64,000 bases of DNA from JARFQW01 sp963842955 (GTDB lineage Bacteria; Pseudomonadota; Gammaproteobacteria; Steroidobacterales; XN24). The translations under genes and the position numbers were made by a program. Below, piece after piece: positions 37,510-47,830 of this stretch. The DNA is taken from assembly GCA_963842955.1 (NCBI GenBank), contig CAWJIJ010000007.1, forward strand, positions 124,001-188,000, in the 5' to 3' direction. The notes under the pieces are model-generated. The model saw only the letters and a program-made list of their open reading frames with translations, was not told the DNA's origin and ran no database searches. Position 1 is the stretch's first letter. Every line of letters begins with the position of its first letter.

Positions 37510-38560
37510 GACCCCCGAAGGCCTCCACCCGGCTGGCCGCCTGTCGTGCCCAGGACAGTCCGGCCTGGATTTCGTCCGCCGATTCGAGGCGGGCGCGCTC
37601 GAGATCGGCGCTGCGCGCCAGGGCTCCATAGGCTCGGCCAGGGCGTTTCGCGTCCGCATCGAGCAACTGTGCCGTCACCGTCTCCAGGCTCTCTGGGTCC
37701 TGAGGTTTGCCGAACCAGTCGCAAAGTCGGGCAAGGACCGGTATCGGGTGCATGAGCAGCGTATCGAGGTGCAGGAGGCGAACCCGGCCGGCGCTTCGTG
37801 GGTGACTCAGCAGCCTGGCGAACTCGCCGGCCTGCAGAAGCCAGGTCATGGCTGCGAGAGCACCCGGCGTATCAGGGGATTCCATGGCGTCCCCGGCGGC
37901 CTCGTGGAAGTCCGCGAGACGGACGTCCCGGGCGAACAGCCGGGTCTCCCGCCGGACCTCGGGTCTCAGCATCAGGGGCAGCCAGTCCTCCAGGTGAACG
38001 TAGAGCAGAACCGACCGCTCTTCTCCGGTGCGGTTCATAAGGGCGGGCAGCAGGTTGCCCACCGCGCTGGTCGGCTTTACCACCGTGACATCGGTCGGCC
38101 GCCAGGTTCGCTGCATCATCAGTGCCGCCAGTTCCAGGAGCTGCCCCCATTGGAATCCGTCCAGCGGGAATCCCGGCGTGTCGATCCGGCGGAGAGATCT
38201 GGACAGGCCCACGAGAACCGGCGGCTCCCGCAGGCAGTGAAATCCGGGCAGTTCTCCGAGAAGCCGGGAAAGCAGAGTAGAGCCGCAGTGGCCCATGTGG
38301 CCGATATAATGCACGGGGCGGGCAGGGCTCGAGCTGCGCTGCCAGAGCCGCCCGAGCGCGTTGAGACTCAAGGCCAGGTCCCGCGCCCCGCTGCGAACGA
38401 GCCGGTCGTCCATGAATACGGACTGGCGGTAGCTCGCCTCGGTCATCGGCGACAGGATGGCGAGGTCCCGGTCGGGATTGAAGTCCTTGAGGAACAGTTC
38501 GGGGGTCAGCGTCAGGCGTTCGAGGCGCGGATCGGATCGGGGTGTTTCTGACTCCGCCAT
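37454..38560 (-). CDS. non-TPR sulfotransferase-like protein
   Basis: 368 residues, cytoplasmic. A PAPS-loop-like P-loop HYIGHMGHCGSTLLSRLLGE lies at 84-103, with His-Cys in place of the usual Pro-Arg-Ser. The chain otherwise follows a sulfotransferase-like order, with FHCLREPPVLVGL after the loop and LLHLDTLLMHPIPVLARLCD near the C-terminal substrate region. I cannot find a clear Arg-x-x-x-Ser 3'-phosphate motif, so activity is uncertain. No TPRs are present. It is the only gene of this type without TPRs and the only leftward one amid rightward genes at this point. Confidence 0.65.
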   Translation of the reverse strand: MAESETPRSDPRLERLTLTPELFLKDFNPDRDLAILSPMTEASYRQSVFMDDRLVRSGARDLALSLNALGRLWQRSSSPARPVHYIGHMGHCGSTLLSRLLGELPGFHCLREPPVLVGLSRSLRRIDTPGFPLDGFQWGQLLELAALMMQRTWRPTDVTVVKPTSAVGNLLPALMNRTGEERSVLLYVHLEDWLPLMLRPEVRRETRLFARDVRLADFHEAAGDAMESPDTPGALAAMTWLLQAGEFARLLSHPRSAGRVRLLHLDTLLMHPIPVLARLCDWFGKPQDPESLETVTAQLLDADAKRPGRAYGALARSADLERARLESADEIQAGLSWARQAASRVEAFGGLIEAFPAATAPSAPAPAA

Positions 38561-38623
38561 GGCGCGCGCATATTAGCACGGGGTCCCGCCGGCCCCGGAC
38601 GACGAGAGGTACGACGGACCAGC

Positions 38624-40411
38624 ATGAAGGGACTTGTGACACGCAGGGATGAGGTTCACCCGGGCCGTGCCTCGCAATGGGCAGCAACCCGCGCCTGGCC
38701 TATGGCCGGTGCGTTGATCGGGTTCGCCATGGCGGCTTTACCCGCCGCGGCCGAGCCAGCGGCCGGCAGCCTGTTTTCCGAGTCGCCCGGGGGGCCGGAT
38801 TTTGTCCATTTCAACGGAATGAGCGGTGAGCTGTACTTTCCTGAAATGATGGGTTCGGGCGCCGCGTTGTTCGACTATGACGGCGACGGGGACCTGGACG
38901 CCTATCTTGTTCAGGGAGTCATGCTGGGTCCGGGCAAGAGCCTCGCCGACGCGGTATTCCCGCCGGCGGACGACACCCTGCTTGCAGACCGGCTCTACCG
39001 CAACGACAGCACCAGCGAGCCGGGGCGAACACGGATCCGGTTTACGGACGTCACCGCGGCGTCCGGTCTGCGCGCGGACGGCTACGGCATGGGGGTCGCG
39101 GCGGCGGATTTCGACAATGACGGACGGGTAGACCTCTATGTGACCAATTTTGGCGCCAACCAGCTTTGGCGAAACCTGGGCGGCGGGCGGTTCGAGAACG
39201 TCACGGCTGCCGCCGGCGTTGGCGACGAGCGCTGGAGCGTGAGCGCCGCCTGGATCGACTACGATCGCGACGGCGACCTGGACCTCTATGTGGGCAACTA
39301 CGTCCGCTATACCTTCGACAACGCCAAGCCGTGCCGGTCCTCCACCAGTGCCCGGGACTATTGTTCGCCCCTCGTCTACAAGCCGGATGTCGATACGCTG
39401 TATCGCAACGACGGGGACGGACGGTTTACCGACGTCAGCGCTGCCGCCGGGATTCGCGCGCACTTTGGCGGCGCCCTCGGGGTCGTTGTGGCCGATTTCG
39501 ACGGGAATGGCTGGCAGGACCTCTACGTCGCCAACGACGGCGTGGCAAACCAGCTGTGGATCAATCGTGGCGACGGGACCTTCAGTGACGAGGCGATGCT
39601 CGCGGGCGTGGGCGTCAACATGGATGGGTCCCCGGAAGCCAGCATGGGCGTCGATGCCGCTGACTTCGACGGGGACGGCGACGAAGACCTGTTCATGACC
39701 CACCTGGCCCGCGAGACCAACACGCTGTACATCAACGATGGCGAGGGCTGGTTCGAGGACCGCACCCTGGCGATGGGGCTGGCCAATCCGAGTTTTCAGT
39801 ACACCGGCTTCGGTACCGCCTGGTTCGACTATGACAACGACGGCTGGCTGGACATACTGGCGGTCAACGGCGCGGTAACCCGTATCGAGGCGCAGCTGCT
39901 CGCCGGCGATCCGTTTCCTCTTCGCCAGACCAACCAGCTGTTCCGCAACGAGGGCCAGGGCCGCTATCGGGAGGTGAGCGGGGAGGCCGGCAAGGCCTTC
40001 GAGGTCGCCCTCGTGAGCCGCGGCGCCGCCTTCGGTGATGTGGATAACGACGGCGACACCGATGTGCTGATTGTGAACAACGCGGGTCCCGCCCGCCTGC
40101 TGGTCAATGAGGTCGGCCAGGATGCCGGCTGGATCGGCTTCCGGCTCGCCGACGCCGATCGTCGGGATCTCTACGGAGCCGCCCTCGTACTCGACGTCGG
40201 CGAACGAACCGTCCTGCGCCGCGTGGGCGCCGACGGAAGCTATGCGTCCTCCAGCGACCCCCGTCTGCTGGTCGGCCTGGGACGGCGGGCTGATGCGCCG
40301 CTGACCGCCCATGTGATCTGGCCAGACGGGAAACGGGAGCGTTTCGACGGCCTGCAGCCGGGCCGGTATCACGAGTTGCTCCGCGGCCAGGGCAAGCCCG
40401 ACGGTGAATAG
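38624..40411 (+). CDS. secreted CRTAC1-type protein (seven FG-GAP loops plus ASPIC/UnbV), copy 2
   Basis: 595 residues from the ATG at 38624. A signal peptide with a long N-region (WPMAGALIGFAMAALPAAA) exports it. Seven Asp-rich loops appear in the same order and spacing as in copy 1: FDYDGDGDLDAY, ADFDNDGRVDLY, IDYDRDGDLDLY, ADFDGNGWQDLY, ADFDGDGDEDLF, FDYDNDGWLDIL, GDVDNDGDTDVL. Several stretches are nearly identical between copies (SFQYTGFGTAWFDYDNDG). The ASPIC/UnbV part is WIGFRLADADRRDLYGAALV. The following TPR gene overlaps its stop. The cassette sits in front of a run of four TPR-sulfotransferase genes, suggesting that CRTAC1 or its partner is a client of those enzymes. Confidence 0.88.
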   Translation: MKGLVTRRDEVHPGRASQWAATRAWPMAGALIGFAMAALPAAAEPAAGSLFSESPGGPDFVHFNGMSGELYFPEMMGSGAALFDYDGDGDLDAYLVQGVMLGPGKSLADAVFPPADDTLLADRLYRNDSTSEPGRTRIRFTDVTAASGLRADGYGMGVAAADFDNDGRVDLYVTNFGANQLWRNLGGGRFENVTAAAGVGDERWSVSAAWIDYDRDGDLDLYVGNYVRYTFDNAKPCRSSTSARDYCSPLVYKPDVDTLYRNDGDGRFTDVSAAAGIRAHFGGALGVVVADFDGNGWQDLYVANDGVANQLWINRGDGTFSDEAMLAGVGVNMDGSPEASMGVDAADFDGDGDEDLFMTHLARETNTLYINDGEGWFEDRTLAMGLANPSFQYTGFGTAWFDYDNDGWLDILAVNGAVTRIEAQLLAGDPFPLRQTNQLFRNEGQGRYREVSGEAGKAFEVALVSRGAAFGDVDNDGDTDVLIVNNAGPARLLVNEVGQDAGWIGFRLADADRRDLYGAALVLDVGERTVLRRVGADGSYASSSDPRLLVGLGRRADAPLTAHVIWPDGKRERFDGLQPGRYHELLRGQGKPDGE

Positions 40412-41978
40412 GCTTTTCGCGGCCATCCTGCTGCTGGGCATGACGGCGATTGCCACCGCAGCGGACCCCACCCGGGCGGTGACCCAGCCGGACCTTTCAG
40501 AATTCGAGCCCGGGGTCCGGACGGCCCTGGAGTCGGCCATCGCCGAGTTCCAGTCGGCCCTGACGGATGCCCAGGATTCCGCCGCCGCCGGTGAAGCATG
40601 GGGCGAACTCGGCATGCACTATCAGGCGCACCATCTCCAGGGCCTGGCTGATACCTGCTACACGCAGGCTGCGGCCCTGGACCCCGCGGATCCCCGCTGG
40701 CCGTATCTCGCCGGCTTTCTCGCCCTGGAAGGCGGTGACTTCGACACCGCCGAGAGCCGCTTGAGTGCGGCGGCCGAGCTGAGTCCGGACGATGTAGTCA
40801 TTCGCTTGCGGCTCGCGGAAACGGCCCTGGCTGCGGGGCGTCTTCCGCTGGCAAGGCAACGCTTCGACGAGCTGACCGGAGGACCGGGCATGACGGCGGC
40901 CCGCCACTCCGGTCTGGGCAGGATAGCCGTGCGCGAGGGACGCTACGATGCGGCCACCGAGGATCTCGAGGCGGCGCTTCGGCTGGCGCCCTCGGCAACC
41001 CGGCTCCGCCATCCGCTGGGCATGGCCTATCGGCAGCAGGGCGATCGTGAGGCAGCGGCTGCCAACTTCGCTGCCCGGGGAAACGGCCAGGTGCCGGTGC
41101 CTGACCCGCTGCTGATCTCGATCGGGGAACGTTCGCAGAGCGCGCAGTTTTTTCTCGAACAAGGCTACGCCGCTGCGCGGGCGGGCCAGACAGATCGCGC
41201 GCTTGAAGCCTTCCGTCGAGCCGTGGCGGCGAGCCCGGACGATGTGAGCGCCATGCTCAGCCTCGCACAGGGGCTGAGCATGGCCGGTGAGACGGCAGAA
41301 GCGCGGGAATGGCTGGACAAGGCGGTCGAGAGTCACCCGCAAGACCCCGTGGCCCGGCTTCGGCTCGGCATGGCTCAGGAGCGCGCCGGGGAGGAGGGGC
41401 CCGCGCTGGCTGCCTACGAGCAGGCCGTGACCCTCGATCCCGGCCTCCACCAGGCCCGGTTTCTGCTGGGCGATTCGCTCATGCGCGCGCGCCGCTATGC
41501 CGATGCGGCAACGGTGTACGGACTGTTGCCTGACGAAGACCCCTCGGGAGCACTTTTTCGTTACCGGGAAGGGCTGGCCGCCGTGGCGGCCGGAGACTGC
41601 CAAAGCGCCCTGCGGGCGTTCTCGACCGGCCGGGGCCTGCGTCCCGACAACGGCGAGCTCATGCAGGCCTGGGCGCGCACTGCGTCAACCTGCCAGACTG
41701 CGTCCGACGCAGAGCGGGCCGAGGCCGAAGTGATGGCCCGCCAGCTCTTCGGTGCGCTGGCGAACCGGGAGCATGCGGCTACGCTGGCCATGGCGCTGGC
41801 AGCAAACGGCCGTTTCGAGGAGGCGGCGGACCTGCAGGCCCAGGTCGCGAGTCGGCCCCTGGCTGGCGTTGCCGACCAGGAAGCACTGGCGCGATATCGT
41901 TCCGGGCGGCCCGCTGTCGCCCCATGGCCCGCCGACGATGCCGTATTCTATCCGCCGAGGTTGAATAACGATGGCTGA
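40404..41978 (+). CDS. exported TPR protein, partner of CRTAC1 copy 2
   Basis: 524 residues from a GTG that overlaps the CRTAC1 stop by eight bases. The signal peptide is LFAAILLLGMTAIATA-AD. Around nine TPR-like units follow (ALEAFRRAVAASPDDVSAML). It shares DPRWPYL, a VPVPDPLL segment and the terminal PWPADDAVFYPPRL pattern with the product of 29550-31202, so the CRTAC1-TPR pair was duplicated as a unit. Expected to be periplasmic or surface-associated. The next gene, a TPR-sulfotransferase, overlaps its 3' end by eight bases. Confidence 0.82.
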   Translation: MNRLFAAILLLGMTAIATAADPTRAVTQPDLSEFEPGVRTALESAIAEFQSALTDAQDSAAAGEAWGELGMHYQAHHLQGLADTCYTQAAALDPADPRWPYLAGFLALEGGDFDTAESRLSAAAELSPDDVVIRLRLAETALAAGRLPLARQRFDELTGGPGMTAARHSGLGRIAVREGRYDAATEDLEAALRLAPSATRLRHPLGMAYRQQGDREAAAANFAARGNGQVPVPDPLLISIGERSQSAQFFLEQGYAAARAGQTDRALEAFRRAVAASPDDVSAMLSLAQGLSMAGETAEAREWLDKAVESHPQDPVARLRLGMAQERAGEEGPALAAYEQAVTLDPGLHQARFLLGDSLMRARRYADAATVYGLLPDEDPSGALFRYREGLAAVAAGDCQSALRAFSTGRGLRPDNGELMQAWARTASTCQTASDAERAEAEVMARQLFGALANREHAATLAMALAANGRFEEAADLQAQVASRPLAGVADQEALARYRSGRPAVAPWPADDAVFYPPRLNNDG

Positions 41979-43914
41979 AGAAGAACTGGCCCCGGAGGGC
42001 GAGAAGAAAGAAAAGCGGAGCAGCCGGAGCATCCTGACGGATGTCCAGCATGCCGAGCGCTCGCTCGCCGAATCCCGGTTCGGCGAAGTCGAGGCGATCT
42101 GCATCCGCGTCCTGGAAGACGATCCCGAAAATCGCCGGGCGCGGCAGATGATGGTGGAGGTGCGGCTGGCCCGCCGGGACATGGACGAGGCGCTGCGGCA
42201 GATCCGCGAGTTGATGGACGAAGACCCCTACGACGCCAGGCACCACAATCTTCTCGGCCGCTACCACAACAACCTCGGCTTCCTGGATCCCGCTGAGGAG
42301 TGTTTCCGGGATGCTATCGACCTGAAGCTCGAGTATCCCGACGCCTGGAACAACCTGGGTCATGTCCTGCGCCGCCGTGAGATGCGGACCGAGGCCCAGG
42401 CCTGTTTCCGCAAGGCCCTGACCTACGAGCGCCGCCACGGCCTGGCGAATATCAACCTCGGTTCGATGATGTTCGAGGAAGGGCATCTGCTGCCCGCCAT
42501 CAAGCATCTCCAGCTGGGTCTCCAGCGCGAGATGACGCACCTGCCCGGCCAGTATAATCTGGCGCTTGCGCTGCATGAACTCGGCCGGTTTGACGAGGCC
42601 ATTGCCGGTTATCGCCGTTTGCTTGCGGCAGGCCAGCAGGATGCCGACGTCTATTCCAATCTGGGCAGCGCGCTGCAGGCCGCGGGTGACACCGAGTCGG
42701 CGGTCACCGCCTTCCGCTGCGCGCTGCAGAAGAATCCAGGCCACGGACCCGCGGTGGCCGGTGTTGCCGGGATCCTGGAAGTCAACGGACACCTGGCGGA
42801 AGCCGAACGGCTGCTGGTTCCGTTTATCGACCAGCCCGGACACCCGCCGGCCATCGACGTAGCCTACGCCAACGTGCTCAAGCGCACGGGCCGCTCGGCA
42901 GAGGCGCTGCTACGCCTGGCTCCCGTCGCCAAGCAGAAGGTCGAGGAGCCGGCGATCATGGCGCCGGTGCACTACGTCATCGGGGATCTGCTCGATGAAC
43001 GCGGCGATCACGATCGCGCCTTTGCCCACTATGCCCGGGCCAACCAGCTTCGCCGGGCCCAGTTCAGCGAGGAGGTTCGCCACGATCAGATCAGCCGCCT
43101 GATGACCTTCTTCGCGCGCGACCGCTTCGACATCCTGCCGCGGACGCACCGGGACACCGAGAGCCCGGTCTTCATCGTCGGCATGCCCCGATCGGGAACA
43201 TCACTCATCGAGGAGATCATCGCGGCCCATCCCGAGGCCTATGGCTGCGGCGAGCTTCGCGAAGTCACGACCCTCGCCATCCGGGCCAGCTACGAGACCC
43301 GTACCCACGTTCCGTATCCCGACTGTCTCGAAGTCATCGGTGATCGCAAGCTCTACGAACTCAGCGGTTTTTACCTGACTCGCCTCTACGGGATGAATAC
43401 CAGCGCAATCCGCTTCACCGACAAGATGTGGCAGAACTACGAGCATCTCGGGTTTATCCAGATGATGTTTCCGCAGGCTCACATCATTCATTGCCGGCGG
43501 GATCCGGTGGACACCGGCGTGTCCTGCTTCGTGCAAAGCTTCGGGACCGCCGGGCCGCCCTTCAGCTACGACCTGGCCCACATCGGGCAGTACTACAACG
43601 AATACATGCGCCTCATGGATCACTGGCACCGGGACCTGGATGTGCAGATTCTCGATCTGAACTACGAGGATGTGGTCCAGAAACCCGAAGAGACGATACG
43701 CGGGGTGCTCGATTTCATCGGCCTGGACTGGCATCCGGCCTGCATGTCGTTCTATGAGAACAAGCGCCAGGTGCGCACTGCCAGCCACCTGCAGGTCCGC
43801 CAGCCGATTTACACGAACTCCGTCGGCAACGCGCGGCGTTTTCTACCGCACCTCGGGCCCTTGCTGGAGGCGCTGGACAAGGGCGGAAACCTGCCCGGGG
43901 AATACGCCCGATGA
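41971..43914 (+). CDS. TPR-sulfotransferase 3
   Basis: 647 residues, with a charged, Glu/Lys-rich start (EEELAPEGEKKEKR) and no signal peptide. TPRs fill about 25-380 (WNNLGHVLRRREMRTEAQAC). The PAPS loop is PVFIVGMPRSGTSLIEEII (about 398-416). The 3'-phosphate motif is IHCRRDPVDTGVSCFVQSF with its Ser. NYEDVVQKPEETIRGVLDFI and the late HLQVRQPIYTNSVGNARRF are typical of the family. It is part of an operon running from CRTAC1 copy 2 to 49740. Confidence 0.9.
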   Translation: MAEEELAPEGEKKEKRSSRSILTDVQHAERSLAESRFGEVEAICIRVLEDDPENRRARQMMVEVRLARRDMDEALRQIRELMDEDPYDARHHNLLGRYHNNLGFLDPAEECFRDAIDLKLEYPDAWNNLGHVLRRREMRTEAQACFRKALTYERRHGLANINLGSMMFEEGHLLPAIKHLQLGLQREMTHLPGQYNLALALHELGRFDEAIAGYRRLLAAGQQDADVYSNLGSALQAAGDTESAVTAFRCALQKNPGHGPAVAGVAGILEVNGHLAEAERLLVPFIDQPGHPPAIDVAYANVLKRTGRSAEALLRLAPVAKQKVEEPAIMAPVHYVIGDLLDERGDHDRAFAHYARANQLRRAQFSEEVRHDQISRLMTFFARDRFDILPRTHRDTESPVFIVGMPRSGTSLIEEIIAAHPEAYGCGELREVTTLAIRASYETRTHVPYPDCLEVIGDRKLYELSGFYLTRLYGMNTSAIRFTDKMWQNYEHLGFIQMMFPQAHIIHCRRDPVDTGVSCFVQSFGTAGPPFSYDLAHIGQYYNEYMRLMDHWHRDLDVQILDLNYEDVVQKPEETIRGVLDFIGLDWHPACMSFYENKRQVRTASHLQVRQPIYTNSVGNARRFLPHLGPLLEALDKGGNLPGEYAR

Positions 43915-43935
43915 AGATGGCGAATGTAGCGACGG

Positions 43936-45894
43936 GTGCGGGCACGCGCCGCCGTGGCTGAACGCCCTGCGGCCCCTCCGGCGCCGGAGTCGGTCGCGTC
44001 ATTGCTGGCCCGGGCCCGGGTTGAGGCAAGTCGTGGCCGGTTCGGCCCGGCCGAGGAGCTTGCCCGCCGAGCCGCCGAGGCCGACCCCACGCCGGCATCA
44101 GCGGAGGTGCTGGCCATGATCCTTGCGCGTCAGCGCCGCTTCGGCGAAGCGGTTCCGCTCTTCGAGCGGGTGGTGGCTGCTGCGCCCGGACGCTGGCCCT
44201 CGTGGAACGGCCTCGGGGAATGCCAGGGCGGCCTCGGGGCAGGCGACAAGGCCATCAGTGCGTTCCGCAAGGCTCGGGATGCTGCGCCTTCGGAGCCGAC
44301 GCCGCGGCTGAACCTCGCGGAGGCCCTGGTCCGTGCCGGTCGCGGCGCTGAGGCGGCCGAGGAGCTGGAGCAGGTGCTGGCTATAAACCCGGGGGATGCC
44401 GCAACGCTGTCGCGCCTCGGCGGTCTGCGCCACGGGCTGGGTGACTACGCAGGTGCCGTCCGCTGCTTTGAACAGCTGACCCGGGAGGATGCCGGCCGCG
44501 CCGAGGCCTGGACCGGACTCGGCGCGGCGCTGCAAATGGTGGGAGATCTCGAGGCGGCGCGGAACGCCTACGAGCAGGCGCTGGCTGCCGATCCGGACCT
44601 GGCCGATGCCCACTACAATCTCGGGACGGCCTGGCAGGGGCTGCGGGACATGGTGCAGGCGGAAGCCTCGTTTCGACGGGCCCTGGAAAAAGACTCTTCC
44701 CACATGGGCGCCGTTTCAGGACTGGCAACGCTGCTGGATCGACACGGCCGCTATGCGGACGCGCTGGATCTCATCCAGCCCTGGCTGGACCAGGGGGCGG
44801 AGGACCCGGAGCTCGTGATCACGGCCGCCCAGGTTCTGCGTCACCTCGGGCGCGCGGGGGAGGGGATCCGGTGGGTCCGCGAGCGGATTGCCCGGCGCGG
44901 GCTGACGGCCAGCACTCGCCAGCGGCTGGCCTTTCAGCTCGGTGACCTCCTCGATGCCGAAGGCGCTCATGACGACGCCTTCGAGGCCTACCGCGCCGGC
45001 AATCGCCTCAAGCCCGTGCGCTTCGACCGGGCGGAGTTCCGCAATGACGTCGAGCGCCTGCGGCGCGTCTTTGCCGCCGGCTGGCACGAGCGGCTCCCTC
45101 ACCTGGACGAGCCGAGCGAGCGGCCGGTATTCGTGGTCGGCATGCCCCGGTCCGGCACCTCGCTTACCGAGCAGATCATCGCGGCCCATCCGGACGCGGC
45201 CGGGGCCGGCGAACTGACTGACCTCCCGCGGCTGGCCATGGGACTCGGTCGCGGACGGTTCCCTGACAACCTGCCCGCCCTGGCCGCCGCGGACCTCGGG
45301 CCGGCCGCGGCCGCCTACCTCGGGCGGCTCGATGCGACCGACCCAGACGCCCGGCGGGTTACCGACAAGACGCCGTCAAATTTCCTGTTTCTCGGCATTA
45401 TCGAGATGCTTTTTCCGCGTGCGCGTATCGTCCACTGTGTCCGCCATCCCCTGGATACGGGCCTGTCCTGCTATTTTCAGAACTTCGCCGGCCAGGGCAT
45501 CCCCTTCTCCTATGACCTGGGCGACATCGCCGCCCACTACAACGGCTACCTGGCCACCATGGCGCACTGGCGATCGGTCAGCCGGCTCGAGATCTTCGAG
45601 CTGGTATACGAGGAACTCGCCACGGACCAGGAAGGGATCACCCGGGCCCTGCTGGACTTCCTGGGCCTTCCCTGGTCGGAGGCCTGCCTCGACTTCCACA
45701 ACCAGGACCGGCTCGTGTCCACCGCAAGCCACGCCCAGGTTCGGCGGCCCATGTACCTGGGATCCGTTGGCCGATACCGGGACTATGAAACCCATCTCGG
45801 TGAGCTTCGCGAGAGCGTGGACTGGGACGCCTGGCGGGCAAGCGGTCTGGCAGAGCGGGTGGATCGCGCAGCAGCCAGGACCGAACGGCCATGA
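43936..45894 (+). CDS. TPR-sulfotransferase 4
   Basis: 652 residues from a GTG at 43936; a second GTG at 43954 is equally plausible and neither has a good ribosome site. TPRs run from about 30 to 350 (AHYNLGTAWQGLRDMVQAEA). The PAPS loop is PVFVVGMPRSGTSLTEQII (about 397-415) and the 3'-phosphate motif IVHCVRHPLDTGLSCYFQNF. The C-terminal signature HAQVRRPMYLGSVGRYRDY is intact. It follows TPR-sulfotransferase 3 by 21 bases and overlaps the start of the next gene (ATGA). Confidence 0.9.
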   Translation: MRARAAVAERPAAPPAPESVASLLARARVEASRGRFGPAEELARRAAEADPTPASAEVLAMILARQRRFGEAVPLFERVVAAAPGRWPSWNGLGECQGGLGAGDKAISAFRKARDAAPSEPTPRLNLAEALVRAGRGAEAAEELEQVLAINPGDAATLSRLGGLRHGLGDYAGAVRCFEQLTREDAGRAEAWTGLGAALQMVGDLEAARNAYEQALAADPDLADAHYNLGTAWQGLRDMVQAEASFRRALEKDSSHMGAVSGLATLLDRHGRYADALDLIQPWLDQGAEDPELVITAAQVLRHLGRAGEGIRWVRERIARRGLTASTRQRLAFQLGDLLDAEGAHDDAFEAYRAGNRLKPVRFDRAEFRNDVERLRRVFAAGWHERLPHLDEPSERPVFVVGMPRSGTSLTEQIIAAHPDAAGAGELTDLPRLAMGLGRGRFPDNLPALAAADLGPAAAAYLGRLDATDPDARRVTDKTPSNFLFLGIIEMLFPRARIVHCVRHPLDTGLSCYFQNFAGQGIPFSYDLGDIAAHYNGYLATMAHWRSVSRLEIFELVYEELATDQEGITRALLDFLGLPWSEACLDFHNQDRLVSTASHAQVRRPMYLGSVGRYRDYETHLGELRESVDWDAWRASGLAERVDRAAARTERP

Positions 45895-47830
45895 GTGTCG
45901 AGTCCGGACTGGCCGCGCTGCGAAGCGGTCGGCTTGCCGAGGCCCGCCGTGTGGCCGAGTCCTGCCTGGCGGGTCAGCCCGACGACATGGCGGCCCGGCA
46001 CTTGCTTGCAAGGGTTCACGAGGCGAGCGGCGACTTGGAAAAGGCGCTCTCGGTCAACGGTTCGGTCGACCCCATCCGGATTCCGGGGGCGACCCGGACC
46101 GTGCCCGACTGCTCGCCCGGTCGGGTCGGCGTGAAGCCGCCCTCCAGCTTTGTCGCCAGTCGCTCGAGCCCGGGCAGCCAGGGAACGTATCCGCCCTGAA
46201 CGGCCTGGGAGAAGTTGCCGGTCAGCTTGGTGACTTCGGGCTCGCCGAGGCGTGTTTTCGCGGGGCCCTGGGCGCGGACCCGCAGGCCTGGGCTGCGCGC
46301 TACAACCTGGCCCTGGCGTTGCTGCCCCAGGGCCGGACGGCGGAGGCCTGTGAGTCCCTCGAGGCGGTGACCGCCATGGCGCCTTCGTTTGCCGGCGGGT
46401 GGCTGCAAATGGGTGGCGCTCTGAATGCTGCCGGGCGCTACCGGGAGGCCGCCGCCGCCCTGCGCCGGCATCTCGACCTGGCTCCGGCCAGTGGCCCGGG
46501 CTGGACGTGGTTCGGTGCCTCACGCCAGTACCTCGGCGATTTTGCCGGCGCCGAGGCGGCCTACCGGAAAGCCATCGAACTGGATCCGCAGTCGGCCGAC
46601 GCGCGAGCGAATCTGGGCCGTTTGCTCCTGGCCAACGGCCAGGCAGAAGCCGGAGAGCGATCGCTTTCCGAGGCGCTGGCGCTGGCGCCCGATCACGCCA
46701 TTGCCCGGGCGGGCCTGGCCGGACGGCTGGAGCGGGACGGACGCATCGACGAGGCGCTGGCTTTGCTAAAGGGAGACGCGCCGGAAACCCGTCTGCACCG
46801 GTCGAGACTGCTGCGGCGGCTGCGCCGCCACGACGAAGCCCTGGAGGAACTGGCAGCCGTACGCCGGGACGGCGCCGCGCCCGCGGACGCACTCCGCCAG
46901 GCCGCGTTCTCCACCGCCCAGGCGCTGGACGAAGCGGGCCGCTTCGACGAGGCTGCCGCCGAGCTGGCTCGGGCCAATGCGGACCGATGCGCTGACTGGC
47001 GTGATGCGGGATGGGACGAACACGACGAGCTGGCTCGGCTGGAAGCAGCCGCCGCCGATCTCGAGCGGGTATTCGCAGCGGGCTCCGGCCCGTTGCCCCG
47101 GTCGGCGCTGGACGGCGGAGCAACGGTACTGATCGTGGGCCTGCCCCGAGCCGGCAAGAGCCTCCTGGAGCAGGCGCTGGCTGCGCATCCGGATGTGGCT
47201 GCAGCCGGGGAGCTGACCGCGCTGGGGGATATTGCCGCCGGCTTGCCCCAGTGGCCCGGTGGGGCCAGGGTGCTGACGCCGGAACGCCTGGCACATGAGG
47301 GCACACGCTATCTCGAGGCTGCCGGAGCGGCGGCGCCCCGGGTCCTGGATACGATGCCGTTCAATTTCCTCAACGTGGGGCTGGTCGGGATGTTGCTGCC
47401 CGGCGCGCGGGTCATCGCTCTGCAGAGGGACCCGGCGGATCTTGCCCTGCGCTGCCTGTTCAAGAATTTCGCCGGCCGCAGCCTGGCATTCACGACATCT
47501 CCCGCCGCGCTTGGCCGCTGGCTCGCCGCCTACGATCGCATCATGGCCCTCTGGCGCCGAGCCGCCGTGACTCCGCTGCATGAGATCCGCTACGAGGACC
47601 TGGTTTATCAGCCCGAGTCCACGCTGCGTGGGGCCCTCGATTTTCTGGGCCTGCCCTGGGATTCGCGGGTTCTCGAATTCCACCGCAGCGATGTCTCTCG
47701 CACCGGGGATCGGCCGGTTTTCGAACCGCTCAACGACCGGGAGATCGGCGCCTGGCAGCAGTACGCTCCGCTTTTGAGTCCCGTGCTGGAGGCTGCCGGT
47801 GACCCGCGCTCGGCAAGGCCGGAGCCGTGA
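45891..47830 (+). pseudogene. TPR-sulfotransferase 5, frameshifted and with degraded PAPS motifs
   Basis: The ATG at 45891 opens a TPR start (GLAALRSGRLAEARRVAES), but this frame ends at 46199. The rest of the TPRs and the sulfotransferase domain continue in another frame to 47830. Restoring one G to the five-G run at 46085-46089 would join them. The domain itself is unusual: the PAPS loop reads IVGLPRAGKSLLEQAL instead of MPRSGT, and the 3'-phosphate motif reads ALQRDPADLALRCLFKNF, with the conserved Ser replaced by Arg. Both changes fit a decaying, non-catalytic copy, though a sequencing error in the G-run is possible. The neighbours overlap it by four bases at both ends. Confidence 0.75.

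Noticed and set aside
38738..40615. 625-codon open frame on the minus strand
   Set aside because: Antisense to CRTAC1 copy 2; its Val/Ile-rich periodicity only mirrors the Asp-rich propeller loops on the coding strand.
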